Shown in pieces: positions 59,862 through 64,000 of a stretch of DNA of 64,000 nt. The notes under the pieces were generated by a model. It was not told where the DNA came from. It searched no databases and saw nothing but the letters and a program-made list of their open reading frames with translations. The DNA lies in NCBI GenBank assembly GCA_020637805.1, contig JACKJU010000011.1, positions 53,190-117,189 of the forward strand, given 5' to 3'. The position numbers were made by a program, and so were the translations under genes. Position 1 is the stretch's first letter, and the number at the start of each line of letters is the position of its first letter. This DNA comes from Nitratireductor sp. GTDB lineage: Bacteria > Pseudomonadota > Alphaproteobacteria > Rhizobiales > Rhizobiaceae.

Positions 59862-60977
59862 ATGGTTGCAAAACTTCTGGAACAGGAGGAAGGAAAGCCT
59901 TCCAAAACCGTGGCCGGCGCGACATCGGAAAACGATGCTGCAAGCAAATCTGCAACTGGCACAGGTGACAAGGATGCAATCTCCGGCATATCGGCAGATA
60001 AAGCCTCTGGCACAGCCCCAAACGAATTAAAGCCTGCAATTGTTTCCACGAAGGCGATCAAGGACAAGCGGACCGGCCACACGGTTGCCGACAAGATTGC
60101 GCCTGATGCGGTACGCGTGCCGGCGCATGACCGGGACACGATACGCCACGTGTTCGAGACGGGGGAGTATCCCTACAAGAACAAGATCTCGCGCCAGTCC
60201 TACGAGAAGCAGAAGGCGGAACTGCAGGTCGAACTTTTGAAGGTACAGGAATGGGTGAAGGCCACCGGCGAGCGTATCGTGATGATCTTCGAAGGCCGTG
60301 ATGCTGCGGGCAAGGGCGGCACCATCAAGCGCTTCATGGAGCATCTCAATCCGCGCGGCGCGCGCGTGGTCGCGCTCGACAAACCCTCGGACCGCGAGCG
60401 TTCGCAGTGGTATTACCAGCGCTACATCAACCACCTGCCGGCAGCAGGCGAAATGGTGCTCTTTGACCGCTCCTGGTACAACCGGGCGGGCGTCGAGCGG
60501 GTGATGGGCTTCTGCACACCGCAGGAATATCTCGAATTCATGCGGCAGACGCCTGAGCTTGAGCGCATGCTTACGCGCACCGGTCTGCGTCTTTACAAAT
60601 ACTGGTTCTCGGTAACCCAAGAGGAGCAGCGCCGCCGCTTCAACAGCCGCGAGAAGGAGCCTCTCAAACAGTGGAAGCTCTCGCCGATCGACCGCCAATC
60701 GCTCGACAAGTGGGATGACTACACCGAGGCAAAGGAGGCGATGTTCTTCTACACCGATACCGCCGATGCCCCGTGGACGATCATCAAGTCGAACGACAAG
60801 AAACGGGCAAGGCTGAACTGCATGCGGCATTTCCTGGCTTCATTGCCCTATCCGGACAAGAACGAACACGTGCTGCGGCATCCAGATCCGCTGATCGTGG
60901 GTTCGTCCGTGCATGTGATTGGAGGCTCCGAGCACATTCTGGGCAAGACGATGCATCCGGAGCAGCGGCGAACATAG
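59862..60977 (+). CDS. ppk2: Polyphosphate kinase 2
   Basis: Transfers phosphate between polyphosphate and nucleotides; PPK2 class I enzymes mostly phosphorylate ADP or GDP using polyphosphate. 371 residues from ATG 59862 (MVAKLLEQEEGKPSK) after GGAGGGAAACTC. The N-terminal 90 residues are variable. The core holds the Walker A IFEGRDAAGKGGTIKRF, PRGARVVALDKPSDRERSQWYYQRYINHLPAAGEMVLFDRSWYNRAGVERVMGFC (Walker B and lid), and KYWFSVTQEEQRRRF. A perfect FNR/FixK-type box lies upstream, suggesting induction at low oxygen. Terminator downstream. Confidence 0.94.
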   Translation: MVAKLLEQEEGKPSKTVAGATSENDAASKSATGTGDKDAISGISADKASGTAPNELKPAIVSTKAIKDKRTGHTVADKIAPDAVRVPAHDRDTIRHVFETGEYPYKNKISRQSYEKQKAELQVELLKVQEWVKATGERIVMIFEGRDAAGKGGTIKRFMEHLNPRGARVVALDKPSDRERSQWYYQRYINHLPAAGEMVLFDRSWYNRAGVERVMGFCTPQEYLEFMRQTPELERMLTRTGLRLYKYWFSVTQEEQRRRFNSREKEPLKQWKLSPIDRQSLDKWDDYTEAKEAMFFYTDTADAPWTIIKSNDKKRARLNCMRHFLASLPYPDKNEHVLRHPDPLIVGSSVHVIGGSEHILGKTMHPEQRRT

Positions 60978-61088
60978 GGCTTTGTTTCTCCAGGTTGCCT
61001 TTGCAGCGGCGGGCTGTGTGGCGGCAGGCGGGATTGCGTTGGGCGAAGCGCCGGGGGCGCGCCATGCGGGAAACGAAGACGGGGGAGC

Positions 61089-61125
61089 AGACGGCCGGAA
61101 CCATGGGGGTCCGGCCGTCTTCTTC
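61089..61125 (+). terminator. Terminator after ppk2
   Basis: AGACGGCCGGA (61089-61099) and TCCGGCCGTCT (61110-61120), 11-bp perfect stem, then TCTTC. About 112 bases after the stop codon. Confidence 0.8.
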
Positions 61126-61235
61126 ATTGGAATGACCGGTTAACCTTACCCAAAGTAAGTTCTGGCCTGGAATATCTTGAAAGTTGTATGTTTCCCATTC
61201 GGCAGCAATTGTGCGCCGTGTTCGGGAATAAGGCC

Positions 61236-62396
61236 ATGTCAGGTCAAGAGCATCGCGTGCGCAGACGTGTAGTCGACACGCCGGATCGCCAGTCAGACAG
61301 AATCGAGACCGTGCAGCTGCTTCGGGCAGTTGTCGTGATCGTTGTCATGCTCAGCCATGCCGGCCATGAGCTTTCCAGCATCTATTCCGGCCTTGGCAGA
61401 TCTTTTCATGATCCGTTCCTGTTCGGCAATTGCGGTGTAGACCTGTTCTTTGTCATTTCAGGCTTCATCATGGTTCACACTGCGTGGAACGAGTTTGCCA
61501 GGCCAGGTGCAGCGGGCGGTTTCATGATGCGCAGGCTGATCCGCATTCTTCCGCTCTATTGGACCGCTACCACCTTGATGATCCTGGTGGTGATCGCAAT
61601 TCCCGGCGTCGTGCACACAGCGACCTCCGACATTGGTCAGTGGGTGGCTTCCTATCTGCTGGTGCCGTATGCGCGCGAGGGTGATGGATTGATACGTCCC
61701 GTTCTTGGTCTTGGCTGGTCGCTGGAATATGAAATGTTCTTCTATTTCATTTTCGCGATCTCACTGTTTCTTCCACGGCTCTACGGCCTGGCCTTCGCCG
61801 GCCTGGTGTTGCCTGTCACGGTGATGATCGCGGCCGGTTTCAGCGGCACGACGATCGGGAAATTCCTGGCACACCCGGTGATGCTGGAATTCGTGGCGGG
61901 ACTGGTTCTCGGCGTGATGTATCGCACCGGGATACGTATTACACGTGCCACCGGGGTAGTGTTGGCGATTGCAGCCGTTCTCATGATCTACGCGACACCT
62001 GTCTTCGGTCCCGAGGTGGACGCGATGCGGCATATACATTACGGCATTCCTTCCCTGCTGCTGGTTTCCGCAGCCGCGCTCTCGGAAGACGATGCGCTGG
62101 CGGGCGTGTTCCGGCCGGGCGTCCTGGTGGGCGAAATATCCTATTCGGCCTATCTCACGCATCCGTTTCTGGTAGGCGCCATGGGCTTTGCGTTTGCACA
62201 TTCGGGGCTGATCGACCGGATATCACCGCAGGCGTTTGCCGCAATCTTTGTCGCGGTCTTTCTCGCTGCCGGTATCGTTTTGGCCTGGCTTGTGCATTCG
62301 TTGTTCGATGAGCCTGTAACCCGATTTTTGCGGCGTTCGTACCGCCGGCGCGCTAGCACTTGGCCAGTCAAGCCGGACGGACTTGTTGGCCACTGA
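61236..62396 (+). CDS. Membrane acyltransferase (acyltransferase_3 family)
   Basis: 386 residues from ATG 61236 (MSGQEHRVRRRV), with AAGGCC just upstream; ATG 61188 is also open. Ten or so TM helices. IETVQLLRAVVVIVVMLSHAGHEL with the conserved His and LFGNCGVDLFFVISGFIM are the OafA/NodX family signatures, followed by MMRRLIRILPLYW and VGEISYSAYLTHPF. It probably O-acetylates or otherwise acylates a surface glycan; substrate unknown. Together with the sulfotransferase at 31 kb it hints at decorated surface sugars, though the two are not linked. Confidence 0.9.
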   Translation: MSGQEHRVRRRVVDTPDRQSDRIETVQLLRAVVVIVVMLSHAGHELSSIYSGLGRSFHDPFLFGNCGVDLFFVISGFIMVHTAWNEFARPGAAGGFMMRRLIRILPLYWTATTLMILVVIAIPGVVHTATSDIGQWVASYLLVPYAREGDGLIRPVLGLGWSLEYEMFFYFIFAISLFLPRLYGLAFAGLVLPVTVMIAAGFSGTTIGKFLAHPVMLEFVAGLVLGVMYRTGIRITRATGVVLAIAAVLMIYATPVFGPEVDAMRHIHYGIPSLLLVSAAALSEDDALAGVFRPGVLVGEISYSAYLTHPFLVGAMGFAFAHSGLIDRISPQAFAAIFVAVFLAAGIVLAWLVHSLFDEPVTRFLRRSYRRRASTWPVKPDGLVGH

Positions 62397-62512
62397 GCCG
62401 TTTTCGAGCCTGAACGGAAAATGAATAGGCGGTTCGGAACGGGTTCAGACCCGCCGGTTTATGTTTCTCTCATCCTGGCAGCCCCGGTCAGGAAACAGAC
62501 AGGAGAAAAACC

Positions 62513-62935
62513 ATGAACATCGTCCCCGTAAAGAAAACCATCACCGCCGGTCTTGCCATCATGGCCGTTTCCCTCGGTCTTGCAGTTGCTGCTCCGTCGA
62601 GCGCAAGTGCTGGCAACGTTGAACTCTATGTCGGTCCCGGCGGTGCAGCCGTAACCGTCGGCAGCACCTACCGCGACCGCTATTCCCGTGACCGCTATCA
62701 TCGCCGGGCACCGGCTCCCGACTACCGCCGCCACGCCACCTGCTCGCCGCGTGAAGCGGTCAGCAAGGCACGCCGCTTCGGCGTTCACCGCGCCCATGTC
62801 GACCGCGTGACGCGCCGCCATGTTGTGGTGGAAGGTTACAAGCGGTATCGCGGCCAGGTGAAACTTGCCTTCGATCGCAACAGCCGCAATTGCAATCTCG
62901 CCTGGAGCAATGACCGCCGCGGCGGATGGCGCTAA
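62513..62935 (+). CDS. Small basic secreted protein
   Basis: 140 residues from ATG 62513, with AGGAGAAAAACC upstream. Signal peptide (KKTITAGLAIMAVSLGLAVAAPSSASAG), then YVGPGGAAVTVG, an Arg/Tyr/His-rich stretch (YRDRYSRDRYHRRAPAPDYRRH), and a folded part CSPREAVSKARRFGVHRAHVDRVTRRHVVVEGYKRYRGQVKLAFDRNSRNCNLAW with two Cys. Such Tyr/Arg-rich periplasmic proteins occur in many Hyphomicrobiales; the C-terminal segment is the conserved part. Function unknown. A strong terminator follows. Confidence 0.8.
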   Translation: MNIVPVKKTITAGLAIMAVSLGLAVAAPSSASAGNVELYVGPGGAAVTVGSTYRDRYSRDRYHRRAPAPDYRRHATCSPREAVSKARRFGVHRAHVDRVTRRHVVVEGYKRYRGQVKLAFDRNSRNCNLAWSNDRRGGWR

Positions 62936-62963
62936 GCCAAACCGCTATGGTTGAAATACAAAG

Positions 62964-62988
62964 AAGGCCGGGTCACCCCGGCCTTTTT
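62964..62988 (+). terminator. Terminator after the basic secreted protein gene
   Basis: AAGGCCGGG (62964-62972), loop TCAC, CCCGGCCTT (62977-62985) then TTT. Strong; also usable on the minus strand for the SIMPL gene. Confidence 0.9.
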
Positions 62989-63023
62989 CATATGCTCACT
63001 GGTAATGGCGGCTTGCCAGCCAG

Positions 63024-63773
63024 CTATTGATCCAGTTCCCACGTCACAGTGACATTCACGGTGTAGGTATTCTCCCCGCCCTCGACGGGAACTGCCTTTT
63101 CCATGGCGGCGTCGGCCATCATGCGTCCGGCCACCATCGGCATGGGGGAGGGGCGATTGAAACTCTCGGAAATGTTCTGGATACGGCCAAGCTTCACGCC
63201 CGCAGCCCCGGTAAGGGTTGTCGCGCGGCGCATCGCGTCTTCCATCGCCTTGCGGCGTGCCTCGTCGATTGCATCCTTCGGATTGTCATTGCCGAACTGG
63301 ATGTTGCCGCCGGAGTTGACGCCAAGCGACACCGACTTGTCGAGAACCTCGCCGATCTTCGACATCTCGCGGACGCGCACGGTGAGATTGTTCGAGACCG
63401 TGTAGCCGACGATGCGCGGCGGGCGCTGGATTTCGCCTTCCTTCGGGCGGTGATATTCGTAGCGCGGCTGGATCGAGAAACCGGAAGTCTGCAGGTCGCG
63501 GCCCTCGACGCCGCTTTCCTTCATGGCCTTGATGACCTCGGCCATGGCTTCGTTGTTGGCGTCGAGTGCAGCGCGGGCCGTATCGGCCTCGCGAACGACG
63601 CCAAGGCCCAGAATGGCGATATCGGGTGCCACATCGACATTGCCCTCGCCATTGGTGGTGATGGTCGGAACCGGCCTGTTGTCGTCGGCGCGTGCGGGAA
63701 GCGCGGCTAGCGCGGAGGCTGCAATCGCGGTTGCGACACCGGCGGAAATGGCGCGGCGGGAAATAAGGGCCAT
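63024..63773 (-). CDS. SIMPL domain protein (DUF541)
   Basis: 249 residues. Signal peptide MALISRRAISAGVATAIAASALAALPARADD, then TITTNGEGNVDVAPDIAILGLGVVREADTARAALDANNEAMAEVIKAMKESGVEGRDLQTSGFSIQPRY, the SIMPL pattern, and GNIQFGNDNPKDAIDEARRKAMEDAMRRATTLTGAAGVKLGRIQNISE. Periplasmic; E. coli YggE of this family lowers oxidative stress, mechanism unclear. The start is the ATG ending at 63773, with AAAAGAGGATTT upstream. Confidence 0.92.
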   Translation of the reverse strand: MALISRRAISAGVATAIAASALAALPARADDNRPVPTITTNGEGNVDVAPDIAILGLGVVREADTARAALDANNEAMAEVIKAMKESGVEGRDLQTSGFSIQPRYEYHRPKEGEIQRPPRIVGYTVSNNLTVRVREMSKIGEVLDKSVSLGVNSGGNIQFGNDNPKDAIDEARRKAMEDAMRRATTLTGAAGVKLGRIQNISESFNRPSPMPMVAGRMMADAAMEKAVPVEGGENTYTVNVTVTWELDQ

Positions 63774-64000
63774 CGGTAAATCCTCTTTTCAAAATGCATT
63801 GGGCGGCTGCGATGCCCGGACACTCCCGTGCAATTCCTGCCGCTGCGACAACTGCTAGATTTGAAAAAAGGCGGGAATGGGTTCGCGGTTGCAATGCAGC
63901 GTCGCGAATCGCAGGGAGCAATTGCGCGGCAAGAGGATTTGCGCCCTCATTGCAGGCGGGCCAACTGCAAACCAAACTATTGAAAAACTGAATAATTGGT
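63774..64000. other. Right-end sequence without recognised gene
   Basis: 227 bases upstream of the SIMPL gene to the window edge. It should hold that gene's promoter; AAAGGCGGGAATGGG at 63868 is not followed by a convincing frame. Confidence 0.4.

Overview
This window is chromosomal DNA of an alphaproteobacterium, most likely of the order Hyphomicrobiales (Rhizobiales). The base composition is GC-rich. Several gene orders are familiar from rhizobia and their relatives: pth-ychF with rplY; prs, pgeF, NDUFAF7-type methyltransferase, lgt, UbiK-type factor, YbjN, proC; trxB next to an LsrB/VtlR-type LysR regulator; MarR (PetP-like) and OmpR-type (PetR-like) regulators beside ilvE; dnaG-rpoD. I cannot name a genus. 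I see no rRNA, tRNA, CRISPR array, prophage or intact insertion sequence.

Layout. 1-8.5 kb: leftward housekeeping genes (ychF partial, pth, rplY, a DUF992 secreted protein, prs, a lipoprotein, pgeF, methyltransferase, lgt). 8.7-11.2 kb: rightward ubiK-like, ybjN-like, proC and a small tRNA-binding protein. 11.3-13.8 kb: a leftward RTX/beta-propeller secreted protein whose N-terminal frame is broken by a perfect inverted repeat. 14.1-18.2 kb: sensor kinase, response regulator and MarR regulator, divergent from ilvE with an operator-like inverted repeat between them. 18.5-26.4 kb: Gly-rich membrane protein, MBL hydrolase, two candidate structured RNAs around a cold-shock gene, a GGDEF-EAL protein, a thioesterase, aspartate aminotransferase and an outer-membrane-like protein. 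26.5-34.3 kb: ClpP-like membrane protein, lsrB, trxB, a glycosyltransferase-like gene, a sulfotransferase, greA, a FAD oxidoreductase and an alpha/beta hydrolase.

34.6-36.9 kb is a graveyard of oxidative-stress genes: decayed oxyR, decayed peroxiredoxin and decayed dps, with an OxyR-type operator half still readable between the divergent oxyR and peroxiredoxin relics. 37.3-49.4 kb: an ArsR/SRPBCC pair, carB, a LytTR membrane regulator, DUF2306, a zinc metallopeptidase, DUF2937, an acyltransferase, an MFS transporter and carA. 49.6-56.1 kb: yqeY, a LuxR-type receptor, dnaG and rpoD. 56.3-64 kb: small secreted and regulatory proteins, an RTX remnant, a DksA-like protein, YjbQ, PPK2, an acyltransferase and a SIMPL protein.

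Most interesting candidates. (1) A LuxR-type receptor without a visible synthase. Downstream of it a C5-N8-G5 inverted repeat abuts a -35 element, followed by a predicted ~94-nt transcript with an anti-Shine-Dalgarno CUCCUCCC stretch and a very strong terminator; a similar repeat lies upstream of the receptor gene. This looks like a quorum-sensing-controlled small RNA. (2) Two FNR/FixK-type anaeroboxes 560 bp apart, one at the yjbQ/dksA-like promoter and one upstream of ppk2. (3) A 111-nt RNA fold closed by a 10-bp perfect stem at 19.94-20.05 kb. (4) The broken RTX frame. (5) The oxyR-prx-dps pseudogene cluster. All regulatory, RNA and promoter calls are read by eye from sequence and were not computed.
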